A DNA stretch of 64,000 bases from Aphidius gifuensis. Taxonomy: Eukaryota > Arthropoda > Insecta > Hymenoptera > Braconidae. The notes beneath the pieces were generated by a model. It saw only the letters and a list, made by a program, of their open reading frames with translations, was not told where the DNA came from and did not search any database. The first letter of the stretch is position 1, and each line of letters starts with the position of its first letter. A program made the position numbers and the translations under genes. The stretch lies in contig NC_057792.1 in NCBI RefSeq assembly GCF_014905175.1, forward strand, positions 9,651,101 to 9,715,100. The letters run 5' to 3'. Shown in pieces: positions 43,495 to 54,300 of the stretch.

Positions 43495-44180
43495 GAGTAG
43501 TATAGTTTTTGTTAGAGTTTTTTAGTTGAGTTTTTTATAGTTTTTTATATAGTATTTTTTGTTATAGTTTTTAGTATAATTTTTGATATAGTTTTTTAAT
43601 ATAGTTTTCCAGTTTAGTTTTGGTAATTTTTTTGATATAATTTTTTAATATAGTTTTCCAGTTTAGTTTTGGTAAATTTTTTAATATAATTTTTTAATAT
43701 AGTTTTTAGTTTAGTTTTTTTCAAGTTTAGTTTTGGTTATTTTTTTAATATAGTTTTTTTTAGTTTAGTTTTTCCAGATTAGTTTTTAATATAGCTTTTA
43801 GTTTAGTTTTTTTAATATATTTTTTTAGTTTAGTTTTTTCCTGTTTAGTTTTTAATATAATTTTTTTAATATAGTTTTTTTTCAGTTTAGTTTTTTCTAG
43901 TTTATTTTTTTTGTTTATTTTTACGGTATAAAATTTTTTAATATATTTTTTTAGTTTAGTTTTTTCCTGTTTAGTTTTTAGTATAATTTTTTTAATATAG
44001 TTTTTTTCAGTTTAGTTATTTAGTTTATTTTTACGGTATACAATTTTTTATATAGTTTTTTAGTTTAGTTTTTCCGGTATACAATTTTTAATATAGTTTT
44101 TTAGTTTAGTTTTTTGCGGTATACAATTCTTAATATAGTTTTTTAGATTAGTTTTTTAGTTTAGTTTTTCGACATCGGAG
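43495..44180 (+). repeat. T-rich minisatellite (AGTTTAGTTTTTTAATATAG type)
   Basis: Nearly 700 bp of degenerate units made of TAGTTTAGTTTTT and TTTTTAATATAG, with the + strand almost free of C. Period roughly 20-35 bp. Strong strand asymmetry; no coding. Confidence 0.85.
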
Positions 44181-45680
44181 AATAAAGAAACTGCTACATT
44201 TTAATTGTCGTTTTTGGTGGTTTTGGCGGTGTAGAATAAAGTCTCCGTAGTGTATTGACATTTTTCGGTACATTTTAGCGTCGTAGAATAAAATTTACCG
44301 TCACCCTTTTCGACTGAAAAATTTCGTTGATCCGAGCCTATAATTAAAATCTAAAATTCCACGAGAAGGTAACAATGTCACGTTACAACACAAATAAAAT
44401 TTTTAAAATGCAACCAATATTCAAATCTATAAATAAAATTAGAAAATAAAATTAAGAACAAAAATTTTTAAGAAAACAAAATGAAAAAATAAAATATTTA
44501 GATTTGTAGTTTAAAATGTTTCTCTTGTTATATTATTCTTACGGGTGGTATGCATTTTTCAGATTCCCCCCCCCAAAAAAAAAAAGACAGCTTTAATTTT
44601 TAGATGTAGCATAAGATTTTTTTATTTTTAGTGAAAACAAAACTTAAATATAAAATGAAAAATATATAATATTATTTTTAACCCACTTTTGTTTCTGAAT
44701 TTTCATAAATATAAATTTTGAGACTTTTTTTATTTTATGAATTTTTATAAATTTTTTGAAATATTTGTTTTATCCACACCCTCGTCAATTGATTGATCAT
44801 TTATTATTGGTTTACGAATACGTAAAAACTAAGGTACCACAAGCTTATTATTTTGTTTAATAAATTCATCTTTATATTTAACCCGTTTTTATTTGAATTT
44901 TCATTTCGATCATAGGGTCTAGTGATCGAGTCAGACCATATGTTTTGAATTATAACTCCATTGAAACATTTTTCATATTATTTTTACGATATTGCATTTT
45001 TGTTGTTGTACCATTTATTCTAAATATTATTTTTTGGTATTATTACCTTCATCATCATATATGTAAGTATATATGTATATTTTATTTTTGAATATTATTT
45101 TATTATGTGTGCGTGCGCATACTAGTAAGTAGGAGTGCTAGCAACAGTTTGAATGGGGAATGTGTGCGTGGGTGTGTGTAGTGTAGGTCGGCCATGTTTG
45201 TTTTGGTAGTGTCTTGAGCGTTAAGTTAGATCTTAAAACCCGTACTCAGTGATTCAACAATAACATTTGTTATAAATAAAAAATATTTCAAGTATTTTTT
45301 ATTATAAATAATAATATTCTCTAGCAGGTGTATTGGACGATTGGTACTTTTTTTCAAATAATTAAATAGTTATGTTGGTATTTCGAGCACTTCGTCGATA
45401 GTTGTGGTGCATTTGATTTTTTATTGCATTCATTATCTTTCTACCTTTATTAAATTGTTCAAATATTATTATTTTTATTTTTTACTATTATGATTATTTA
45501 TTTTTTTATTTTTTTATTTTGACATGACGATTAATAATTTTTATTAATATGTGATTAATCAATTATGTGAAAGATAATAGTCGATATTACATTAAAGTTA
45601 TGGAAAAGATAAAAATATAATCGATATTTACAATAGCGATATATCGATGTCAATAATGAATAGTCAATTACTTTATTCAA
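44181..45680. other. Non-coding AT-rich spacer
   Basis: No gene. Short homopolymers (C7 and A9 at about 44566-44584). GTGTGCGTG-type simple repeats near 45110-45190. Confidence 0.5.
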
Positions 45681-46339
45681 CTAGGGATGTGCGATACTCG
45701 GAGATATATCGGAACAGTCGGATACTTTTTACTTGATACTTTTTAATCCGCTGTAGCGAGTAACTGATATTTTTACTAGATACCGCTCAAAAAGTACCAG
45801 AGACCAGAGATTGGAGATTTTAGCAATTTTATAATATATAATAATATATATATTACCAAAAGACATACCAAGAAATATTATTTTATTAACAATTATATAA
45901 ATTAAAATGATAAAAATTGTTATTAATTTGAAATATTTAATAATTTCACCCAATATCAAATATTGTTTTGTATTTATCAAAAAAATACTTATATATATAT
46001 ATATATATAAATATATATATGTATTTTCAATGAATACAAAACAATATTTAATATTGGATAAAATTATTAAATATATATTTCAAATTAATAACAATTTTTA
46101 TCATTTTAATTTATATAATTGTTTATAAAATAATATTTTTTGGTATGTTTTTTGGTATTATATATTATAAAATTGCTGAAATCCCCAATCACTAGTCTCC
46201 GGTACTTTTTGACCGATATCTGGTAAAAAATATCGGTTACTCGGTATATCGGATCAAAAAGTATCGAGTAAAAGTATCCGATATATATTGGCGATATATC
46301 GGCTGTTCCGATATATCGCCAAGTATCGCACATCCCTAG
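45681..46339. mobile_element. Palindromic MITE with CTAGGGATGTGCGATACT ends
   Basis: CTAGGGATGTGCGATACT at the left mirrored as AGTATCGCACATCCCTAG at the right; the arms (about 300 bp each) pair nearly throughout, including TACCAAAAGACATACCAA-type inner blocks. An (AT)n core lies at 45990-46020. The TAGGG start resembles hAT ends, but a clean 8-bp duplication is not visible. Confidence 0.8.
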
Positions 46340-46344
46340 TTTCA

Positions 46345-46556
46345 AAACCAATATACCACGCCCCTCTACCATTTCTTGCTGAACTAGTCGCTACCAAAAT
46401 GGCCGTCGGCGGCCATTGCTCCCGAAACTACCCCACGGTCCGTTGGTGCCGTTATACACCAGCTGGCGGTAAGAGAGGAGGATGGTGAGAAATCCTCGTT
46501 GATCCCATAGTAACTAAGGCTTCTACTTTATCGGTGGAAAAATTAGTTACAATGTA
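46345..46556 (-). mobile_element. LTR fragment, homologous to the solo LTR at 60743
   Basis: Minus strand starts TGTAACTAATTTTTCCACCG and continues CTCGTTGATCC-type sequence through the GGCCATTTTGGTAGCGACTA block, matching the first 210 bp of the solo LTR. The remainder is missing, apparently cut at the junction with the palindromic MITE. Confidence 0.8.
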
Positions 46557-46560
46557 TGTA

Positions 46561-47581
46561 ATATGCTGCTGCTACGGCTGCTGTGGTTGTTTGTGGTTTA
46601 GTGACTCCAGTTAAAATAGAGTGTGATTTTATAATTCCAGTCGGTAAAAATAATATGTTTTATATTATTATGTCGATAATTATTGATATAGTAGAAAGCT
46701 ACAGCTTGCATAAGAAAAATACATCTTAAGAAAAGTGAATATTGATGATTTAGTGATCCTACAAAAACTGGCCCTTAGAAAAAGTACATTTCAAATAAAA
46801 TCGCTGCAAGTAATTGTATAATATAAATTGAATGATCGGTATAAATTTATTGTATCATAACTTTTATTCTAATCTTTGAATTAATTATTAAATTTTATTT
46901 TTAATAAATAAGTTGTTTTAAAATAATATTATTTCAAACTTTTTTATTTCGCGCCTTTGTCAACCATTTTATTCTAATCATCTACAAAAAATATCTTGAC
47001 AATATTCAGTTTCTACTACGGGGTTTGTTTTAATGCTACAAACACGAGAGTTTACAAATGACTGATTTTTTCGCAAAAGTAATTTGCATTTTTCTTCTGG
47101 AAATTTTTTTAGAGAACTTCAAAATCTTAAGTATGAACAAATATTTCCTATATTCTCAAAATCAATGATATCGATTGTATTTAACAAATTTATAAAATTT
47201 TAAATAACTAATTTTTTTTATTCTTAGAATTGTAAGGTGCCATGACGATCATTGATAAATGATCTCACATTTCAATAAACAAATATTACTGGAAATATTC
47301 CTTATCGTGGTCATTTTTACAATTTTAATGATAAATAATAAAATATACAATGAACAAAAAATAAAATACCTATGACGTCTTAGAGGAGCATCTTGAAAGT
47401 TCTAGAAAATTCTAGAATCCGTCACTTAAATTCCTATTTCCCGGCAATCAACTCATACCCCATGGCTCTTTTACCGGCTCGTTAGTAGTTAGAACCCGCC
47501 CTATATACCTACTGGCGTGTGAAATGATATTCTAACCCTATCTTGCAGCTTCTTTTACTGATAATTTTTTATAATTTACAG
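46561..47581. other. Non-coding / intron sequence upstream of glycosyltransferase exon
   Basis: Nothing recognised. The last part should be intron, because the next exon begins at a TTTACAG acceptor. Confidence 0.5.
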
Positions 47582-49729
47582 ATCTTGTGACGGAAAGTTT
47601 GAATGAACGGAGTATCTTCTTTCACGAAACATCCTGTTTCGGTACCGGCACTATTTATCTGACTTCAAGACAACTGTGCGCCATCGAGTCTGCAGCCCAC
47701 ATGAATCCGAACATGACAATATACCTTTTAGTACTAAGTCACTCAAATGTATCAGAGATAACTCGCAAGTCGATAATGGTTCTATCATCCGCTTATAATA
47801 ACATTGAAATTTATCGTATTGTCATCGATGATTATATCGAAAATACTCCACTCGAAAAGTGGTGGAATAGCAGGATATTGGAATTCAGTCAGTGGCCTAG
47901 AAGTCATGCCTCTGATGTTCTACGGTATTTAACACTATGGAAATATGGAGGAATCTACCTTGATTTAGATTTTGTAATTATTTCGTGAGTGAATTAAAAC
48001 AATTGGAAAGTTTTAGTATTTTTTTTTATTCCCCCACGGAAAAATATATATCCTGGATATACGCTATTCGCATATATCGAAGAGTGCGTTACTGGTATTT
48101 TCTTGAGAAATTCCAGGATATATCTGAATAGTGTATATCCAGGATATATATTTTTCGTGGGGTCATCGATGTAAAATCGATGATAAAGATGTTCCATTTG
48201 GCCAACTTTTAATTATGAGGTATTTGATACTATATTTCCTATAATAATGATAATAAAATGATTAAAAAAATCACAATCGCAAAAGCTATGAAATTCAGTT
48301 TTAACCCTTTTCTCACGTCTCTCGACCGTTTTAAATTCCTAAAAAAATAATTTAAAAGAAAATTTTAATAAACAAAAAGACTTCCCCTACTATCTTGAAC
48401 AATAGACAACTAATGACAGCGTAAAAAGAAAAATAAATTCAAAAAATGTAACGTTCATTTTAATGAACTGAATCAATCTAAAAAAGGTAAAGCAGCAAAC
48501 AAAAATAAAAATACGCATTTTATTCATGTTTGAATTAAATTAAATTCACTGTAATAAATATTATACTCGCGAACACGGATTCGTCCACATACACACCCAA
48601 ATAAACATATAATTATTATATACTGGTGATGAAGTGTTGCTGATTGTTGAAATGTACTTAAAATTGTTGTCACTGATTGGTAATGTTGTTAAAGCAGATG
48701 AATAATGTTGAGTTTATTGTAGAATACTGATAACGTCATCCAATATGCAAAAAAAAAAAGTATTATTTATTTATAAATTTTAATTGTTTATTCAATAATT
48801 AATCAAGAAACAAATTCTAGCGAAATTATTTGAATTAACGCTATTGTTATAAACAAAATTTTTCATAAACAATTCAAAGCCCAATTTCAATTTTTAATTT
48901 TAAAATATAATCCCGATCGACCAGGCATTTTTATTAATTTTTTTAATCGCAATTTTCCGCTTAACCCTTCAAAATACGCAGAACGCCTGATTACTTAAGA
49001 GAAAACACAAGTTGTCCTGTTTTACCGGTAAAGTCCATATGTTTTACATAGGAAAAAAATTGAAATAATAATAATAGTATTTTTTTTGTATAGAAAAGCA
49101 TACAGACTTTACCGGTAAAACAGGACAACTTGTGTTTCCTCTTAATTGAAGCTAATTTTTTTTCTACGACTTTCATCTGAACTATTTTACCCTAAACCCC
49201 TTACTTTTCCCGATACTCCAAAAAAAAAACAATTTTTAATTCTTTTTATTTTTTTTTTTCATCCAAAAAAATTTTCACTAACTTTTCATTACCACCCTCA
49301 AATTTCCTACTCCCGAATTAGTGAATGTGATTTTTTTCATAACTTTTAACATAAATCTCGGCCAACGGTCTGGCTTGCTTGGACTATTTGTGAAAGATAG
49401 AAAATAGAGTGGAAAAACGAAATACAAATATAATCGGTATCAAGCTTATTATACGTTTTGAGAATAAGCTGCGGTGCGTCTTTTCAATGTCTGTATTCTT
49501 TTTATTTTTAGATCACTGCAGAACTTGACAAACTTTGCAGGTGCTGAGGATTGGGAGAATGTTGCGGCTGGAGCTATTGGATTAACAAAAACATCGATGT
49601 TAGGTCGGAAAATAGCTGATGCTTGTATTCGAGACTTAAAAAAAAATTTTCGTGGTAATGATTGGGGCAATAATGGGCCAGGAGTAATCACACGAGCACT
49701 CCAAAAAATTTGTGCAACTAAATATGTAG
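47582..49729 (+). CDS. Alpha-1,4-glycosyltransferase (A4GALT/alpha4GT-like), two internal exons
   Basis: Exon A 47582-47984 (acceptor TTTACAG; donor GTGAGT at 47985) encodes SIFFHETSCFGTGTIYLTSR, QLCAIESAAHMNPNMTIYLL, WWNSRILEFSQWPRSHASDV and LRYLTLWKYGGIYLDLDFVI, with the DLD metal/UDP-sugar motif. Exon B 49512 to about 49729 (acceptor TTTTTAG) encodes SLQNLTNFAGAEDWENVAAG and NFRGNDWGNNGPGVITRALQ. Joining the exons keeps frame. These are the Gly_transf_sug and Gb3-synthase domains of Golgi enzymes that add galactose or GalNAc to glycolipids. First exon with the membrane anchor, and the final exon, are not seen. No lesion in either exon, so it may be live. Confidence 0.85.
48032..48162. mobile_element. 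131-bp MITE in glycosyltransferase intron
   Basis: CCCCACGGAAAAATATATAT at the left is mirrored by ATATATATTTTTCGTGGGG at the right, with inner TCCTGGATATAC arms. Non-coding. Confidence 0.8.
48999..49141. mobile_element. 143-bp MITE with TTAA target duplication, in intron
   Basis: About 40-bp inverted ends including CACAAGTTGTCCTGTTTTAC and ACCGGTAAAGTC, bracketed by TTAA at 48995-48998 and 49142-49145. TTAA duplications point to piggyBac-like mobilisation. Confidence 0.85.
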
Positions 49730-49906
49730 GTATTCACTTTTACTGTCAGCTTAAACGTCTCAAACTTTCTTCGTATGACATATGGTTGAGACCTTTCTTA
49801 CCGATGGTTTTATTTTTTCTATTGTTTGAAAAATGAGTTGCCCCCATAAAGTTTTGAAGGTGCTTTTCATTTTGAAATCCGATACCTCTTTACTGCACTA
49901 CAGGAG

Positions 49907-49938
<32 letters not shown>

Positions 49939-50819
49939 TATTTTGTAGCGAATCCTCGTTGCCTTAAAGGCTTAGTCACAAAATCATTTGATCGACTCTT
50001 CATTGCACGACATCAACATTAAAAAATTAGAGTAGGGCGAATTCCCTCCTTTTTTCGTATGTAAAATTCAGTAAAATAATTAAAAGAAAATTCTTTCTCT
50101 CTTGTGTTTGAGACGTCGGACTGACTGGACCTTTTGTTTTGAACCAGTCGTCTGGCGACGGTGAGTTTGCGGTTATTTTTCTGTATGTTGGACATGGTGG
50201 ATCATTTTGTTTAACTTGGTCTTTATGATCAACTCAAGGCTGATCCTCGAGTTGATTATGATACTTTTGATACATTTGTTTATTAGATTTAGTTTATTCA
50301 TTATTAATAAATTAATATTTTGTTGAACGCTTTTAGATTAGGATTTGTGAGATATTATTAGATTAGTTATTTTGTATTTTGAGTTACGTCGATGTTTGAT
50401 AAAAAAATATGGAGTGAAATGAATTAATTGTGTCTTTTGTTATTATTTTTGGGGTATTCATTAATTATTATTTTCAGGATGTAATTATTATAACAGCTTT
50501 ATCTGGCCCTTCTACCAAAACCCACACACTGAGCGACCCTGTAGATTGCTAGTTTCGGTTGTTTTGTTCATTGTTTAATTGTATTTTGTCCAGGTATGAA
50601 TGTGTTTTGAGCGCGAGACTGCGTTATATCTTTTTCCGGTTTTAAGGTGATTTGAAAATTCCTGATTTTATTTATTACGTTTTTGGATACAAAATTATTA
50701 TTATTATTATTTATGTTGGATTATTGGATTTTAGCTTTGTTTATTAAAAAGGACAATTTACAGGTAAAATGACGGTAACGAGCGGTCCGAGAAGATAACT
50801 GGCACAAATGTCATGTTAC
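49730..50819. other. Non-coding, includes (ATT)n microsatellite
   Basis: (ATT)n at about 49909-49938. A later glycosyltransferase exon might be expected, but none is recognisable here. Confidence 0.5.
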
Positions 50820-51540
50820 AATTTATTTATTTGTTTATTTATTTATTTATTAAGGTTTAGTGTTCTGCGGCAGTAGCCATTATAGAACACAAGTAGATAG
50901 ATATTACATGGTGACAATATATGATAAATAATTACATAATAAAAATTGTGGTAATAATACAGTTTTGTTTTGATTGTACATAGTTGATCTATAATTTCAA
51001 TTGATAGCTAGTTTACTGGCCTGCAGCTTTTACACATGATAATATATTCTGGTGATATTGAACGGAAAGACATAATATTGTTGAATAGCGTAGTTTTATT
51101 ACATACTCTATTAGTAGTATTTACCATAATACTAAGAGGGGTTGATGATATTATAAGCCCAGTACCGTTTACTATTGTAAAAGGTGATATTTTACGTAAT
51201 TGATTAGCCAGTAATCTTATCCTGATGTCATTGAGTAGCTCTGGGCATTCAACTGCTCCAATTAGAATTTTTATAAATAAAGATATTATTAAAACTTCAT
51301 GGTGTAGATGGATAGGTGTAATGTCTGTGATACTACCTACAGTTTGAATGAGAAAATTATTATCACACCCTCTAGGTAGGTAAATACCCTTTGTTTTATA
51401 TGTGAAATATTTAAAAAACCTACGTTGAGGTTTATTAATAAGTAACATCCGTTTGTTATTATGAGGGGTAAATAATGAAAAGCAATAGTTCATTTTTGAG
51501 AGAACCAGAGCATGATACAATGCTTCTAAAGTATGGATTG
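50820..51540 (-). pseudogene. Non-LTR retrotransposon 3' end (RT C-terminus and tail)
   Basis: Minus-strand frame 51520-51008: MYHALVLSKMNYCFSLFTPH, RRFFKYFTYKTKGIYLPRG, a leucine-rich segment LHHEVLIISLFIKILIGAVE with CPELLNDIRIRL, and an end SPEYIIMCKSCRPVN. This is the post-RT domain of CR1/Jockey-group LINEs. Beyond the stop the strand ends in AATAAATAAATAAATAAA-type tail (about 50820-50855), as LINE 3' ends do. 5'-truncated. Confidence 0.7.
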
Positions 51541-51924
51541 AGTGAGTCTAATTACCAGACCAAGAGACGACATTGCTGATTTAACAACGTTTTATATTTG
51601 ACTATTAAATAATAATTTACTGTCAAATATTATTCCGAGGTCAGAGATGATCGTTTGACGAGATAGGATTATTCTATTGATAGTGTAATTAAATATCATA
51701 ACATCTCTAGACTAATAGAATAACTTAGAAGAAAAATAGAAAAAAAAAAAAACCAAAACAGTACCATCTTTTGAATTCTTCTTTGACCCTCGTACTCCGT
51801 AACATCCAACACGTGCCCCCATTCTAACGCCGTTTTCAATTTATTTGTAATTCAAAAATTATAAGTATCTGTATATACTGATACAGAATGTATTTCAAAC
51901 CAATTGTGAAGGATAATAATAATA
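51541..51924. other. Non-coding spacer
   Basis: A-rich tract at about 51735-51750; nothing recognised. Confidence 0.5.
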
Positions 51925-52689
51925 ATTTGAAATAGACTCTAGAATATCAAAACCATGTTCCTTGTAGTCTAGGATATTATCAGAAATGTTCTTATGATGA
52001 TTCATTGTCAGAATTTGAATTTAATAGATCGATAAATTGTGTTGAGTGGTTTGTTGATGAATTGTTTGATATAGCTATTAAAGTTGATAATATTTTATCA
52101 AATATCAAACCTATGAACTTGACAATCAATAAAGAGCGTTCTTTTCATCAAGCTAAAAAATGCTATATTTGCGATAATATCATTACGGAACAAAATATTA
52201 AAGTTCGTGATCACGATCATATTACTGGTGTTTAAGGGGGACAGCTCATCAAGCTTGTAATATTAAATATCAAGATTCTTGTATAATTCCAATTGTTTTT
52301 TATAATTTATCTGGATATGATGCACGTTTCATAATTAAACAATTAACTAAGAGATTTCCTGGTAAAATAGAATTACTTCCATTGAACAAAGAAAATTATA
52401 TTTCTTTCACAAAACATGTAGATAATACAAGGATTCAGTTAAGATTCATAGATTCATTTAGAGTTATGGCTAGTTCATACGATACACTAGCAAAAAATTT
52501 AGAAAAAGATAAAAAAGAAATATCTAGAAGTTTTTGTAGAGATAACGAAGAATTTGAATTGTTAACTAAAAAAAACGTTTTTCCATATGATTATTTAGAT
52601 GATTGGAGTGAATTTGATGATGTCAAAAAAATGAATTGACGCATAGAAGGACGTCGGAGTTAACTTGATCAAACTTAGAAAAAATAAGA

Positions 52690-52762
52690 AGTCCTGTGGT
52701 CTAGTGGTCGAGGCGTTTGCCCGGAAAGCAAAAGCCCCGGGTTCGATTCCCGGCAAGGGAAC
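52690..52762 (+). tRNA. tRNA-like core, unit 1
   Basis: A box TGGTCTAGTGG and B box GGTTCGATTCC are perfect; stem CCGGG/CCCGG forms the T arm; TTTGC/GCAAA pairs with loop CCGGAAA. The acceptor stem pairs poorly and position 33 is C instead of T, so it is unlikely to be a working tRNA. General resemblance to tRNA-Glu. Confidence 0.45.
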
Positions 52763-52873
52763 TTCGTTATTTTTTCTAAGTTTCTGGTTTTTTTTTTTTT
52801 TTTTTTTTCAAAAAATGAATTGACGCATAGAAGGACGTCGGAGTTAACTTGATGAAACTTAGAAAAAATAAGA

Positions 52874-52946
52874 AGTCCTGTGGTCTAGTGGTCGAGGCGT
52901 TTGCCCGAAAAGCAAAAGCCCCGGGTTCGATTCCCGGCAAGGGAAC
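52874..52946 (+). tRNA. tRNA-like core, unit 2
   Basis: As unit 1 but with loop CCGAAAA. The three cores of the family (with 10014-10085) differ mainly within this anticodon-like loop. Confidence 0.45.
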
Positions 52947-54300
52947 TTCGTTATTTTTTCTAAGTTTCTGGTTTTTTTTTTTTCAAAACCTTCCATCAAA
53001 ATAGAATTTTTATTCAAAATTAAATGATGTAAATATAACTGATGAATTATATAATCATGCTACAGACGTTTGGAAGAAATTAAGGATTCAATCATAAGGT
53101 GAATATTTAGATTTATATTTACGATCAGATATTACTTTACGTACTTTACATCACAAATCAAATCGATTTTTAAATGATTCAAAAATTGGATATATTTGAA
53201 GTTGATTGAGAATATCCATCGAATCTTCATGATTTACATAAAGATTTACCTTTAGCGCCAGTTTATGAGAAAACACCTTTACCTGAGAGTAAATGTGTAA
53301 AGCTATTAGCTACTTTAAATTCAAAAGAAAAATATGTTGTTCATTATCAAAGTCTCAAACAAAATCTATCTCTAGGTCTTAAACTAACCAAAATTCATTG
53401 TGTTTTGACGTTTAATCAAAGTTCATGGTTAAAACCATACATAGATTTAAATACACAATTACGACAACAAGCTAAAAATGAATTTGAAAAATCATTTTTC
53501 AAATTTATGAACAATGCTATTTATGGAAAGACAATGGGAAGCGTAAGAAACCATCGAGAAATTAAATTGGTTTCGAAATATGATGGTTGATATGGTGCTA
53601 GAAGTTTAATAGCAAAACCTAATTTTGCATCATCAAAAATAATCAATGATTTAGTAATCATAGAAATGAAACGAAGTAGCATACTATTTAACAAACCTAT
53701 TTATTTAGGATTTAGCATTTTGGATATTTCGAAAACATATATTTATGATTTTCATTATAATTAGATCTTTAAAAAATTTGGTAATAATGCAAGATATCTT
53801 TATGGTGATACTGATTCATGTATTCATCATTTCATTGTACCTTATATTCATGAAAATATAAAAGAAGATATCGATAGATTTGATACATCAGATTATGATA
53901 TTAATATACCTTATGGTATTTCGCTTACAAACAAAAAGTAGTTGGATTAATAAAAGACGAAAACAATGGTAAAATAATGACTTAATTCATAGGTTTAAGA
54001 AGTAAATCATATAGTTATAGAGTTGAAAATGATTCAAATACAAATACACATAAAGTTCATTCTAGAGCAAAAGGTGTTAAAAAATTTGCCATGAAAAAAT
54101 AACATTTGAAGATTATAAAAATTGTCTTATAACTAAAAATGGAAATATTCAAAAAGCAAAATATGATACATTCTCGTAATCATAATTTAAAGACAATTAC
54201 AATAACGAAAAAAGCTATGAGCTGGCAGGATAATAAACGTAATTTGCAGAGAGGTAGTACCAACACACTACCATGGGGATATATTGCAATAGTAGACTAA

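Larger units (their letters stand above)
52627..52987 (+). mobile_element. Tandem pair of tRNA-bearing repeats inside polB relic
   Basis: Two 184-bp units, almost identical, each AAAATGAATTGACGCATAGA, then AACTTAGAAAAAATAAGAAG, a tRNA-like core, TTATTTTTTCTAAGTTTCTG and a T-rich tail. TCAAAA borders the pair on both sides and could be the target duplication. Same family as 9947-10122. Confidence 0.85.
51925..54300 (+). pseudogene. Second Polinton DNA polymerase B, orphan relic
   Basis: Recognisable PolB from before the zinc-finger region (CYICDNIITEQNIKVRDHDH) through Exo II (FYNLSGYDARFI), Exo III (PYDYLDDW), motif B (MNNAIYGKTMGS) and motif C (YLYGDTDS) to the end (NTLPWGY). Motif A and about 100 residues are deleted near 53160. 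There are stops (for example TAA in 52230s, TGA near 53588, TAG near 53763), frameshifts, and a tandem pair of tRNA-bearing repeats at 52627-52987. It is clearly diverged from the 28.8-kb copy, so it stems from another Polinton lineage. No other Polinton gene is nearby. Confidence 0.88.
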
